The notes beneath the pieces are model-generated. The model was given only the letters and a program-made list of their open reading frames with translations. It was not told the origin of the DNA and did no database searches. 43,521 nucleotides of DNA from Betaproteobacteria bacterium (lineage in GTDB: Bacteria; Pseudomonadota; Gammaproteobacteria; Burkholderiales; Eutrophovitaceae). The number at the start of each line of letters is the position of its first letter. Position 1 is the stretch's first letter. Of the stretch, positions 9,734-17,997 are shown one piece after another. The stretch is from assembly GCA_020354125.1 (NCBI GenBank), contig CP070643.1, forward strand, positions 1,453,991-1,497,511, written 5' to 3'. The position numbers and the translations under genes are program-made.

Positions 9734-10738
9734 ATGTTGCAACAAGTCGACGTAACAGACGAACAAATCGAACGCGCCGTCGCACTCCTGCGCGCCGGTA
9801 AGCTAGTTGCGTTTCCGACTGAGACGGTATACGGACTCGGTGCTGACGCTGCGAATGTCGCGGCGATACGCAAGGTCTTCGCGGCCAAGCAACGGCCGGT
9901 CGACCACCCGCTGATTGTGCACTTGGCCGATACAGCGGGGCTGAAGCACTGGGCCAGTGTCGTCCCGCGCGAGGCGTGGTTGCTGGCAGAAGCGTTTTGG
10001 CCGGGCCCGCTCACCATGGTCTTACCGCGGGCCGCTCACGTGCCGAGCGAGCTCACTGGTGGTCAGAGCACGATCGCACTGCGGGTACCGTCGCATCCGG
10101 TCGCACGGCGCCTGTTAAAGGCGTTCGATGGTGCACTTGCCGCACCTTCGGCAAATCGTTTTGGGCGATTGTCGCCCACCAGCGCGGCCCATGTCCGCGA
10201 AGAACTGGGCGATGCCGTTGATTTCATCCTCGACGGTGGTGAGTGCGCCGTAGGCATCGAATCGACGATTGTTGCTTTTCGCAATGCGCAGGCTGTTATT
10301 CTCCGGCCCGGGGCAGTTACAGCCGAACAGATCGCCGAAACCCTGGAAACAGAAGTGGTGCCACCGACGGCGTCGTCACCGAGGGTTTCCGGGACACTGC
10401 CTTCGCACTATGCCCCGCGCACCCCTTTGAAGGTGGTGTCTGCTGAAACTCTGGAAGACGTGCTGCGTAGTGAATCGCCGCAAGGCCCGGTCGCAGTCCT
10501 GGCGCGCCGGGGTCGGCCGCAACAAACACGTGCCGCCCTGTGGCAGGTGGCACCAGAGGATGCCGACGGGTACGCCCATCATCTGTACTCGCTGCTGCGC
10601 AGGATGGACAGCGCCGGTTGTCACCTGATCATTGCCGAAGCGGTGCCGGATACGCCCGAGTGGACAGCGATTCGTGATCGGCTGATGCGCGCTTCGGTCG
10701 AGGACGTAGAGGTGCCGGCAGTCGCAACCGGCACCTAG
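9734..10738 (+). CDS. sua5: Threonylcarbamoyl-AMP synthase, two-domain Sua5 type
   Basis: Makes threonylcarbamoyl-AMP from threonine, bicarbonate and ATP for the universal t6A37 modification of ANN-decoding tRNAs. The 334-residue product has an N-terminal YrdC domain (about residues 5-200) with GKLVAFPTETVYGLGADA, KQRPVDHPLIVHL, FWPGPLTMVL, ALRVPSHPVAR and APSANRFGRLSPTSA. A linker (SGTLPSHYAPRTPL) leads to the C-terminal Sua5 domain (about 230-330). The extra domain separates it from single-domain TsaC/YrdC. It is 71 bases downstream of purC, a neighbourhood also seen in betaproteobacteria. A hairpin overlaps its stop codon. Confidence 0.94.
   Translation: MLQQVDVTDEQIERAVALLRAGKLVAFPTETVYGLGADAANVAAIRKVFAAKQRPVDHPLIVHLADTAGLKHWASVVPREAWLLAEAFWPGPLTMVLPRAAHVPSELTGGQSTIALRVPSHPVARRLLKAFDGALAAPSANRFGRLSPTSAAHVREELGDAVDFILDGGECAVGIESTIVAFRNAQAVILRPGAVTAEQIAETLETEVVPPTASSPRVSGTLPSHYAPRTPLKVVSAETLEDVLRSESPQGPVAVLARRGRPQQTRAALWQVAPEDADGYAHHLYSLLRRMDSAGCHLIIAEAVPDTPEWTAIRDRLMRASVEDVEVPAVATGT
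10710..10736 (+). terminator. 9-bp hairpin overlapping the sua5 stop codon
   Basis: AGGTGCCGG (10710-10718), a 9-base loop and CCGGCACCT (10728-10736) form a perfect stem that includes the last sua5 codons. The downstream sequence AGGACTTTGTTG has no real T-run, so intrinsic termination would be weak. It may still mark the end of the gap-sua5 transcription unit. Confidence 0.45.
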
Positions 10739-11220
10739 GACTTTGTTGAAAAAGCGACTGCGCGAACCGATTGCGGTGTCGCGTGCTCGCTTACTCCACG
10801 CCTGCCTGTCTCGGTAGTGTGGCTCCGACGTAACGTTCGCTTCTCTCATGCGAGTTTTCACCGCAACGAAAGGGTCGTTTTGGCTCCGACATAACGTGGG
10901 CTGTGCCCATGTGAGTCTTCGCCGCAACTCGCTACGCTCGTTGTCTTGTCGTGCGCAGGATTCTGTCAAAACTGGCGGCTCCTAGCACTCGGCTCGCTCG
11001 CCACACTCATTCAAGAGAATCGTGCCTCTTACTTGAACGTTGTCTCTGTGCTGCGCCGACGCCGTTCGTTCTATGGGAGGTTGCGGTAGCGACGATGTCA
11101 TGTCGATGACCGCCGGTGTGCTAGCGCCGCTTCTGGCGGTAAAACCCCGAATTTGGCAAGGGGGCACGTAGGCAACACAGCTCCGGTATGATTGGGTCAG
11201 CACCACAATACCGTGATTGA
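10739..11220. other. 482-bp non-coding spacer between sua5 and the FAD dehydrogenase gene
   Basis: The spacer holds the paired 48-bp repeats and otherwise nothing I can name. A minus-strand open frame reads through it into sua5, but it is compositional and overlaps a real gene. Near the right end, TATGAT (11187-11192) could be a -10 element for the downstream gene, although no -35 element sits at proper spacing. Confidence 0.5.
10820..10928. repeat. Two degenerate 48-bp direct repeats
   Basis: Copy 1 at 10820-10867 and copy 2 at 10881-10928 both begin TGGCTCCGAC and end CCGCAAC. They agree at 38 of 48 positions by manual alignment and are separated by 13 bases. The shared skeleton is TGGCTCCGAC-(A/G)-TAACGT, then CATG-(C/T)-GAG, then TTC-(A/G)-CCGCAAC. 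No coding gene explains the region. It may be one locus of a dispersed intergenic repeat family. Confidence 0.6.
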
Positions 11221-14133
11221 GTGAACGCGCCGGCCCAACTTCCTCGCCAGCTACGCAAGTCTGCCGCTTATCCACTAGCCGAACTACTTCGCGCGCAGGT
11301 CGACGGCGAAATCCTTTTCGATGCTTTCTCGCGTGGCCGCTACGCAACTGATGCATCGATTTACCAGCTCGAGCCGGTCGGCATTGTAGTACCCAAGAAT
11401 GAAGAGGCGGCTAGAGCTGCCATCCAGATTGCCGCTGAACAGGGTGTTCCTGTCTTGCCGCGCGGCGCCGGTACGTCGCAGTGCGGCCAGACCGTGGGTG
11501 TTGCGCTGGTCATCGATTGTTCAAAGTACTTGAACAACGTGGTGGAGGTTGATATTCCGCTTGGCACGGTGACGGTGCAACCGGGTGTGGTTCTTGATCA
11601 TTTGAATGCGTTACTGCGGCCGCACGGCTGGTGGTTTCCGGTTGACGTGTCTACTTCGGCGCAGGCCACGATTGGTGGTATGGCCGGAAACAATTCCTGT
11701 GGCGCTCGTTCGATACGTTACGGCAACATGGTTCACAACGTGGCGGAGATCGATGCCTTCCTTGCTGATGGAAGCAGGCTAAAGCTGGGAAAGGTCGGTG
11801 ACACAAACCAGGCCCCAGCGTACCGAAATCTGGTCAACCGTATCGAAGCCATCGTCAAACGCGAAGCCCCCGAAATCGCTGCGCGCTGGCCGACGGTGCT
11901 GCGGCGCGTGCAGGGTTACAACATCGACATGGTGCACCCCGATGGCGACTATAACCTGGCTCATTTGCTGGTCGGGTCCGAAGGCACGCTGGCATTCTCA
12001 CGCCGGTTGACCCTGCAACTCTCCAGGCTGCCCGCGCACAGGGTTCTCGGCGTGGTGCACTTCCCCGCTTTCTATCAGGCAATGGACTGTGCGCAACAAA
12101 TCGTCGCGCTTGATCCGGACGCCGTCGAACTTGTCGACCGCACCATGATCGATCTCGCGCGCGACAAGCCGGCGTTCGAGTCGACGGTGCGCGAGTTCAT
12201 TCAGGGCGAGCCGGATGCCATTCTGCTGGTTGAGTTCGCTGGCGAGAAACGTGACGAACAAATCACCAAGCTGAAACGGCTGGTCGAATTGATGGCGGAC
12301 CTTGGGTACGGGGTCGTCGAGATTACCGATGCCGCCTTGCAGAAAGCAGTGTGGGAAGTGCGCAAGGCGGGGTTGAACATCATGATGTCGATGAAAGGTG
12401 ACGGCAAGCCGGTGTCATTCGTCGAAGACTGTGCCGTGCCGCTCGAGCATCTTGCCGAGTACACGCATCGCCTGAATGATATCTTTGAGAAGCACGGTAC
12501 CCGCGGTACCTGGTACGCGCACGCTTCGGTGGGTACGCTGCATGTTCGCCCAATTCTCGACATGCGCCGCGACGGTGCCGAAAAAATGCGCGCCATTGCC
12601 GAGGAAGCCTGCGCCATGGTCAAGGAATACAAAGGCGCTGCGTTCTCGGGCGAACATGGCGACGGATTGGTGCGCTCCGAATGGATCGAGCCGATCATCG
12701 GATCGCGCCTGACAAATACACTTGCGGAGATCAAACGCATCTTTGATCCCAAAGGCATTATGAATCCCGGGAAGATCGTGCAGCCCACACGCATGGATGA
12801 CCGCACCCTGTTCCGTTACAAGCCCGGGTATCAGACCGCGTCGGTCGAGACTGCTCTGGATTGGTCTGAGTGGGGCGGATTCGGGCCGGCCATCGAAATG
12901 TGCAACAACAACGGCCATTGTCGTAAGTTTGACGCTGGAACCATGTGCCCGTCGTACCGCGTCACGCTGGATGAACAGCACCTGACTCGCGGGCGCGCCA
13001 ACACGCTGCGACTCGCGCTATCCGGACAGCTTAATACCGATGCGCTCACTTCGAAAGATCTGTATGACACCATGGCCATGTGTGTTGGTTGCAAGGGCTG
13101 CAAGCGAGAGTGTCCGACGGGTGTGGACATGGCGAGCATGAAAACCGAATTCCTGCACCACTACACGCAGCGGCACGGCCTGTCGCTGCGTCAACGTGCC
13201 ATTGCCTGGTTGCCGCGTTATGCGCCACGTGTCGCGCGTTTTGCCAGTGTCGTAAATTACCTCAACGGTCTTTCCTTTGCGCCAGTGATAATCGAGAAAG
13301 TGCTCGGCTTCAGCCGCCATCGCAGCCTGCCGCGCTGGTCAAAGCGATCTTTGGTGCGTCCAGCACCAGCGGAAGGCAATGGGGCTCGCGAGGTGGTGTT
13401 GCTGGCTGATACGTTCAATCGGTGGTTCGAGCCAGAGAATCTGAATGCAGCCATCTTCGTGCTCGAGGCGGCGGGTTATACGGTACATCTGGTTGGTTCG
13501 GACGATAGTAAGCGCCCACTTTGTTGTGGCCGGACGTTTCTCGCTTGTGGCTTGGTCGATCAGGCGCGCTTTGAGGCCGAGCGGACCATTGCAGCGTTGC
13601 GGCCTTACGTCGAGCGCGATTGTCCCGTCATTGGCCTTGAGCCGTCGTGTTTGTTGACATTGCGCGACGAATACCTGGTGATGGGCCTTGGCGCTGATGC
13701 CAAGCGGTTGGCAAAACTGAGCTTCCTGTTCGAAGAATTCATCGCCGAAGAAGCCCGGGCGGGTGCGCTGAATCTGGAGTTTTCAAGTTTGCCGCAGAAA
13801 GCTGTTTTGCACGGCCACTGTCATCAGAAGGCTTTCGATCTGATGAAGGCCACACGTGATGTGTTGGCGCTGGTACCTGGATTGCAGGTCGAAACCATCC
13901 AATCCAGCTGCTGTGGTATGGCCGGCAGTTTCGGCTACGAGAAGGAGCATTACGAAGTCAGCATGCAAATGGCGCAAGCATCATTGTTAACGGCGATCAA
14001 CAAGACCCCTGACGACGCACTCGTGATCGCTGACGGAACCAGCTGCCGTCATCAGATCAGGGATGGGGCCCGCCGCAATCCTTTGCACGTCGCCCGTGTC
14101 CTGCGCCGCGCACTAAAGGCCGCACAGACATGA
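11221..14133 (+). CDS. FAD- and Fe-S-containing D-2-hydroxyacid dehydrogenase (YdiJ/D-2-hydroxyglutarate dehydrogenase type)
   Basis: Large oxidoreductase that probably oxidises D-2-hydroxyglutarate, D-lactate or a similar D-2-hydroxyacid. Three parts are visible in 970 residues. An N-terminal PCMH-type FAD domain (about 40-270) has VLPRGAGTSQCGQ and GGMAGNNSCGARSIRYG. An FAD-oxidase C domain (about 280-530) has WYAHASVGTLHVRP and SGEHGDGLVRSEW. The C-terminal Fe-S part has Cys561, Cys567 and Cys576 (CNNNGHCRK, TMCPSYR), a CVGCKGCKRECP cluster at 621-631, and a CCG domain (CCGRTFLACG, HGHCHQKAF, SCCGMAGSFGY). The CNNNGHC/MCPS pattern resembles E. coli YdiJ. GTG start, with a weak ribosome site. 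It overlaps the next gene by four bases. Confidence 0.88.
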   Translation: MNAPAQLPRQLRKSAAYPLAELLRAQVDGEILFDAFSRGRYATDASIYQLEPVGIVVPKNEEAARAAIQIAAEQGVPVLPRGAGTSQCGQTVGVALVIDCSKYLNNVVEVDIPLGTVTVQPGVVLDHLNALLRPHGWWFPVDVSTSAQATIGGMAGNNSCGARSIRYGNMVHNVAEIDAFLADGSRLKLGKVGDTNQAPAYRNLVNRIEAIVKREAPEIAARWPTVLRRVQGYNIDMVHPDGDYNLAHLLVGSEGTLAFSRRLTLQLSRLPAHRVLGVVHFPAFYQAMDCAQQIVALDPDAVELVDRTMIDLARDKPAFESTVREFIQGEPDAILLVEFAGEKRDEQITKLKRLVELMADLGYGVVEITDAALQKAVWEVRKAGLNIMMSMKGDGKPVSFVEDCAVPLEHLAEYTHRLNDIFEKHGTRGTWYAHASVGTLHVRPILDMRRDGAEKMRAIAEEACAMVKEYKGAAFSGEHGDGLVRSEWIEPIIGSRLTNTLAEIKRIFDPKGIMNPGKIVQPTRMDDRTLFRYKPGYQTASVETALDWSEWGGFGPAIEMCNNNGHCRKFDAGTMCPSYRVTLDEQHLTRGRANTLRLALSGQLNTDALTSKDLYDTMAMCVGCKGCKRECPTGVDMASMKTEFLHHYTQRHGLSLRQRAIAWLPRYAPRVARFASVVNYLNGLSFAPVIIEKVLGFSRHRSLPRWSKRSLVRPAPAEGNGAREVVLLADTFNRWFEPENLNAAIFVLEAAGYTVHLVGSDDSKRPLCCGRTFLACGLVDQARFEAERTIAALRPYVERDCPVIGLEPSCLLTLRDEYLVMGLGADAKRLAKLSFLFEEFIAEEARAGALNLEFSSLPQKAVLHGHCHQKAFDLMKATRDVLALVPGLQVETIQSSCCGMAGSFGYEKEHYEVSMQMAQASLLTAINKTPDDALVIADGTSCRHQIRDGARRNPLHVARVLRRALKAAQT

Positions 14134-14426
14134 AAGTGTCGGCACGACGCGCACTGCTCTATTACTTGCCGCTGGCGATCAATGTGGTGCTGGCGACCTA
14201 TTTGGCCTGGCAGTTATTCAAAGTAACTCCGTTTGAGCGCGATAGCCGGGTGTTCATGTTTGCTATGTTGTACGGTCTTGGCGGCATTGTTGTCGCCATA
14301 TCCGGGGTGACCGCTTTCTTTCATGCAACGGCGCAGATTGGCGGGCATCGCGCCTACTACGCACTTTCACTTTTCAATATCATCGTACCAACCGTGCTGC
14401 TACTAGCACTCTTATATATGACATAA
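14130..14426 (+). CDS. Small membrane protein, unknown, coupled to the FAD dehydrogenase
   Basis: 98 residues; not recognised as a named family. Three hydrophobic segments are visible, at about residues 8-28 (YYLPLAINVVLATYLAWQLF), 42-66 (MFAMLYGLGGIVVAISGVTAFF) and 76-97 (YYALSLFNIIVPTVLLLALLYM). The N-terminus is basic. The ATG overlaps the stop of the dehydrogenase gene (ATGA), so the two are probably co-translated. The protein might anchor the dehydrogenase or pass its electrons to the membrane, but nothing in its sequence (no haem or quinone motif) proves that. Confidence 0.7.
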   Translation: MKVSARRALLYYLPLAINVVLATYLAWQLFKVTPFERDSRVFMFAMLYGLGGIVVAISGVTAFFHATAQIGGHRAYYALSLFNIIVPTVLLLALLYMT

Positions 14427-14466
14427 GACATAAGAATTGGTCTGCGATAAAAAAGAGGGGAACACC

Positions 14467-14952
14467 GTGGCCGAAACAACGGAAAAATGGAAATACGACG
14501 GCGTGCGGGTTGTAAGAGGCACTGAACTCGACACCAATACGCCACAAACGCCTGGCATGAATCGCGCGGCGGCGATTACCTACGCGCGTTGCGGCGCTGA
14601 GAAGTTATGGGCCGGTACTGTAGTCATACATCCCAATGCCAAGACCGGTGCCCACCACCATGGGCCGGTCGAGAGCGTGATTTATGTCGTTAAGGGCAAG
14701 GCGCGCATGCGCTGGGGCGAGCAACTCGAGTTTGTCGCAGAGGCCGGTCCCGGCGATTTCATCCATGTCCCGCCCTACGTGCCGCACCAGGAAATCAACG
14801 CTTCGGAAGATGAAGAGCTTTCTTGCGTGCTATGCCGCAGCGGCCAGGAACCGGTGGTGGTGAACCTCGATATCCCGGTGGTGGAAAAGCCGGAACAAGT
14901 GTACTGGGTGGACAACATTCACCCCGACCCGGAAACGGTCAAGCGCGGCTGA
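14467..14952 (+). CDS. Cupin-domain protein
   Basis: 161 residues from GTG 14467, which has a GAGGGG site six bases upstream. A TTG-started extension from 14437 is less likely. It is a single double-stranded beta-helix. Cupin motif 1 is GAHHHGPVESVIYVVKG with the His-His-His and Glu metal ligands. Motif 2 is PGDFIHVPPYVPHQEIN with its His. Metal binding is therefore expected, but the reaction is unknown; cupins range from isomerases to dioxygenases and binding proteins. It is 40 bases after the small membrane protein on the same strand and could belong to the same hydroxyacid unit. Confidence 0.8.
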   Translation: MAETTEKWKYDGVRVVRGTELDTNTPQTPGMNRAAAITYARCGAEKLWAGTVVIHPNAKTGAHHHGPVESVIYVVKGKARMRWGEQLEFVAEAGPGDFIHVPPYVPHQEINASEDEELSCVLCRSGQEPVVVNLDIPVVEKPEQVYWVDNIHPDPETVKRG

Positions 14953-15173
14953 GTTAGATCCGTGGCCCTCTAGGCTCCACATCAAGGGCACCAGGGACGG
15001 CAGAAACGCTAGACCAACAGCAACCACACTACGTCACCTTCCGAGAAAGGAATTTACACAATGCAAAATGAAATAGTGGAATTGATTTCCTCTTCGTAGC
15101 TCGGGATGGGGCTATCGTTGTGAAACCGCTCGCCCGTTTACTTTGGAGCCATAACTTTGAGGGAGTGAAGTTG

Positions 15174-16169
15174 ATGTCCGCAGAACTGAGAAGGTTTTTC
15201 GTCACCACCCTCGCCGCTGTTCTGTCCATAGGTATTCAAACAACTGTCGCGGACGAAGGGCGGAACTTACCTAGAATTGGACTAGCGGTACCTGTCAGTG
15301 CCGTTGCAGACGTGCCCTACAACACTGCATTGCGGCAAGGGTTGCGAGAGCACGGTTACGTTGATGGCGAAAACATCATCCTGATTGCGCGCTACGCCAA
15401 CGGTGACCCCATGAAGTACCCTGAAATCATCCAGGAACTTATCGCTTTGGACGTCGATATTCTTTTCGGCGAAGCAGCGGCCCTGAAGGCGGCGACAACG
15501 ACGATTCCTATTGTGTCTGCCACGATGGACGATCCGGTCAAGACGGGACTCGTTTCAAGCCTCGCGCGACCCGGGGGCAATGTTACGGGCCTTTCGGCAC
15601 AAGCTTTCGACATCTGGCCGAAGCACCTTGAGTTGGCAAGGGAACTGTTGCCCAACCTGAAGCACTTGTGTGTCCTGTTACATATGGATCAGTACGCAAT
15701 CGGCGCCGGACCTGAGGAGTCGACTTACGAAGAAGACTTTGAGTCACTGGCGCGTAGCGTTGGCGTCAAGGTGAGCGCGTTTCCAGCAAGTTCTTTCGAA
15801 GACCTTGAGGCCGCGTTGACGAATATTCGTAAGCGATGTTCGGAAGCACTTATCGTCCGGACCTCACCGCTGATGCTTCAGTATCGCGACACAGTCTTGG
15901 ACGCTGTTACCCACCAACTACCCGTGATTAGCGATGGAAAATTTTCCGCGGAGGCCGGAACCTTGTTGAGTTACTCCGCGGACTATCGCGATATGTTCAG
16001 GCGTAGTGCCGAGTACATGGCAAAAATCCTGAATGGCGCCAAACCTGGCGACCTGCCCATTCAGCAGCCGAGAAAGTTTAAAGTGACTGTGAATCTCAAG
16101 ATCGCAAGCGAGCTTGGAGTGGCGATTCCAGAATCAATAATGGTACGTGCCGACGACATCGTGCAATGA
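15174..16169 (+). CDS. ABC transporter substrate-binding protein (PF04392/TrpX-like), orphan
   Basis: Exported binding protein of the ABC_sub_bind family. The preferred start is ATG 15174, with GGGAG about 8 bases upstream, giving 331 residues. A GTG frame 54 bases upstream would only add a tail before the signal peptide. The signal peptide is LRRFFVTTLAAVLSIGIQTT followed by VADEG. Family landmarks are ARPGGNVTGLSAQAFDIWPKHLELARELLPNLK, split here as NVTGLSAQ and ELARELLPNLK, the late VISDGKFSAEAGTLLSYSAD, and the ending ELGVAIPESIMVRADDIVQ. No permease or ATPase gene is adjacent, so its transporter partner is elsewhere or lost. The ligand is unknown. A hairpin follows the gene. Confidence 0.82.
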   Translation: MSAELRRFFVTTLAAVLSIGIQTTVADEGRNLPRIGLAVPVSAVADVPYNTALRQGLREHGYVDGENIILIARYANGDPMKYPEIIQELIALDVDILFGEAAALKAATTTIPIVSATMDDPVKTGLVSSLARPGGNVTGLSAQAFDIWPKHLELARELLPNLKHLCVLLHMDQYAIGAGPEESTYEEDFESLARSVGVKVSAFPASSFEDLEAALTNIRKRCSEALIVRTSPLMLQYRDTVLDAVTHQLPVISDGKFSAEAGTLLSYSADYRDMFRRSAEYMAKILNGAKPGDLPIQQPRKFKVTVNLKIASELGVAIPESIMVRADDIVQ

Positions 16170-16228
16170 GTCCAAGCGTTCCCATCGGTACATCGCGTTC
16201 AATGTTGCTGGATAAATTTCAGGCATAG

Positions 16229-16254
16229 ACAGGGCAGTACTCGACCTGCCCTGT
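16229..16254 (+). terminator. 9-bp hairpin downstream of the orphan binding-protein gene
   Basis: ACAGGGCAG (16229-16237), an 8-base loop and CTGCCCTGT (16246-16254) form a perfect stem 59 bases after the stop codon. The following bases (GTTCCGCG) are not a T-run, so it is terminator-like at best. It could also be a 3'-end stabiliser. Confidence 0.45.
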
Positions 16255-16306
16255 GTTCCGCGTCGTCTGGCGCCGGAGTACTGGTTGAGGCGGCGTCAAA
16301 CGTAAT

Positions 16307-16444
16307 CTACTTCACCCTTTCCCAAGTATCTGTAAATTCTCCGCCGTCAGCAATCGCTTTCAGGGTATTACCTTCAAATGACCACGTTACGGGATCGAAC
16401 GGCGCCTTGATACGGGTTTGTCGACCGTTTTCTGAAGACGAGGG
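16307..16444 (-). pseudogene. Possible 45-codon gene remnant (C-terminal end only)
   Basis: In the 316-bp spacer between the orphan binding protein and the RraA-like gene, one minus-strand frame stays open from 16444 to a TAG at 16307-16309. It reads as plausible protein: APFDPVTWSFEGN, then TLKAIADGGEFTDTWERVK. There is no start codon with a ribosome site, and a TGA (16445-16447) closes the frame upstream. I read it as the surviving C-terminus of a decayed gene. The adjoining GGTCAGACTCGATTTA (16443-16458) resembles sequence I associate with REP-type intergenic elements, but I cannot confirm that. The rest of the spacer holds only the hairpin already listed. Confidence 0.3.
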
Positions 16445-16485
16445 TCAGACTCGATTTACCTTGACGCGTGTTCGCTCGCCACATC

Positions 16486-17205
16486 TCAGCGCTGCTTTGC
16501 CTTCCACGCCTCGTAGTCCGCTTTGGTTTTCTCATTGGGCGGATAAACACCTACGATGCTGTCACCGCTTTCGACGCGTTGGCGCACGTAGGCTTCGAGT
16601 TGATCTTGCTCCACCGCGGCTCGGGCAACCTCCTCGGCAATTGCCGCGGGTAGTATGACTATGCCGTCCGGGTCACCAATCACGATGTCACCCGGAAACA
16701 CCGCGACACCGCCGCAGCCGATCGGGACCTGGGCGTCTGCCGCCAGCATGCTGGCGTAACTCGGCGGGGCAGCGTTGCCGCGGGCGAACACCGGGAAGTC
16801 GATGTTCTCGAGCTCCGCGATATCGCGCATTGGGCCGTCGGAGACGACGCCCGCGACACCGCGCACTTTCAGGCGGGCAACCAGGATGTCACCGAAAGTG
16901 CCGCTGACATCCATGCCATTCGTATCCGCAATGAGTACGTGCCCGGCTGGCACCACTTCAATTGCTTTGCGTTGCGGATTTTCCGGGTTCGCCATCGCCT
17001 CGCCTGTCGCTAGATCCTCGCGCATCGGGATGTAGCGCAGCGTGTAGGCGGGGCCAAAAACGCGTGGCGTATCCGGATTTATTGGTGCGATATTGGATAT
17101 GGCCCGGGTACGGAGTCCGCGCTTGACAAGTTGCGCTGTGAGGCTGGCTGTGGTCGCTTGCGAGTAAAGCTCGCGAGCCTCGTCGGTCATGGTGGCATTG
17201 GTCAT
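16486..17205 (-). CDS. RraA-like / 4-hydroxy-4-methyl-2-oxoglutarate aldolase family protein
   Basis: 239 residues from ATG 17205, which has AGGTGGG four bases upstream. The longer frame to 17292 would add a Cys/His-rich stretch without support. The RraA-like core (about residues 25-200) includes FGPAYTLRY, the family signature GVVSDGPMRDIAELE with its Asp, Arg and Asp, and FPGDIVIGDPDGIVILPA. Members are divalent-metal class II aldolases for 4-hydroxy-2-oxoacids, oxaloacetate decarboxylases, or RNase E inhibitors. The nearby sugar-acid dehydratase makes an aldolase acting on a 2-keto-3-deoxy sugar acid the most attractive idea, but that is inference. It is the last gene of a minus-strand group. 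Confidence 0.82.
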   Translation of the reverse strand: MTNATMTDEARELYSQATTASLTAQLVKRGLRTRAISNIAPINPDTPRVFGPAYTLRYIPMREDLATGEAMANPENPQRKAIEVVPAGHVLIADTNGMDVSGTFGDILVARLKVRGVAGVVSDGPMRDIAELENIDFPVFARGNAAPPSYASMLAADAQVPIGCGGVAVFPGDIVIGDPDGIVILPAAIAEEVARAAVEQDQLEAYVRQRVESGDSIVGVYPPNEKTKADYEAWKAKQR

Positions 17206-17313
17206 GGTTCCCACCTTTCGTTTTGATAATGCCGAAGGTTCGTCATGCGGACGCACAACGATGTGGCTGCAAGTCGAACAGGTACACGTCAAAGTGGAGC
17301 GTAACCGAATCTC

Positions 17314-17928
17314 CTAGGTCGCAGCCCGCAACTCGAGCATGGCAGATGAAATCACCCGAATAGCGGATCGCATCAAGAGGAATACCAAACCGAGTGCGAC
17401 GACGATGTCCGGCCAGCCTGACCCGGTCACCCAGACCGCTCCGGCGGCGATGAATACCGAGAGGTTGGATGCGATATCGTTGCGCGAGCATTCCCACACC
17501 GAACTCATGTTCACATCTTCGTTTCGGTGGCGCCAAAGAAGATATAGACAGATTGAATTCGCAACCAGTGCGACCAAACTGAAGATTCCCATGACCTCAA
17601 AGATGGGCACACCGGGCACGAACAACCTGTAGGTAATCTGGCCGGCAACGATCATTGCCCCCAGCAAGATCAGCACGCCTTTAAACAACGCGACTCTGGC
17701 CTTGGCGCCGATTCCTCTCGAGACGGCGAACAGACTAAGGCCGTAGGTCAGCGCATCGCCCAGGTTGTCCAGGCTGTCGGCAAGCAGCGCTGAGGAGCTG
17801 GCGTAGACAGCCGCAGCGAGAACGGCCAGAAACATCGCTGCGTTGATGCCAAGCACGATCTGCAGCGTTGCGCGCTGCCGGCCACGCAACTGCTCAAGCG
17901 ATTGATCATTGCCACAACACTGTTTCAT
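17314..17928 (-). CDS. Cation diffusion facilitator family transporter, short form
   Basis: 204 residues with about five to six membrane segments and nothing after them. It lacks the cytoplasmic C-terminal metal-sensing domain of typical 300-residue CDF proteins. The metal-site motif in the second segment reads LLADSLDNLGDAL, with Asp where zinc exporters usually have His. The second half-site reads WECSRNDIASNL. Such changes alter metal preference in the family, so the substrate (Zn, Co, Cd, Fe or Mn) is open. The N-terminus has a CC pair (MKQCCGND) that might bind metal. It lies between the RraA-like and dehydratase genes on the same strand; its link to them is unclear. Confidence 0.8.
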   Translation of the reverse strand: MKQCCGNDQSLEQLRGRQRATLQIVLGINAAMFLAVLAAAVYASSSALLADSLDNLGDALTYGLSLFAVSRGIGAKARVALFKGVLILLGAMIVAGQITYRLFVPGVPIFEVMGIFSLVALVANSICLYLLWRHRNEDVNMSSVWECSRNDIASNLSVFIAAGAVWVTGSGWPDIVVALGLVFLLMRSAIRVISSAMLELRAAT

Positions 17929-17997
17929 GAGAGCAAGCTAGCAGCCATACGCTGATAGCCCCAACGGACGCCCCGAAGATGGAAAAAGGACTACTCG

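Noticed and set aside
10376..10969. 197-codon minus-strand frame across the sua5 end and the repeat spacer
   Set aside because: Half of it is antisense to sua5 and the rest reads through the 48-bp repeats; no ribosome site or domain.
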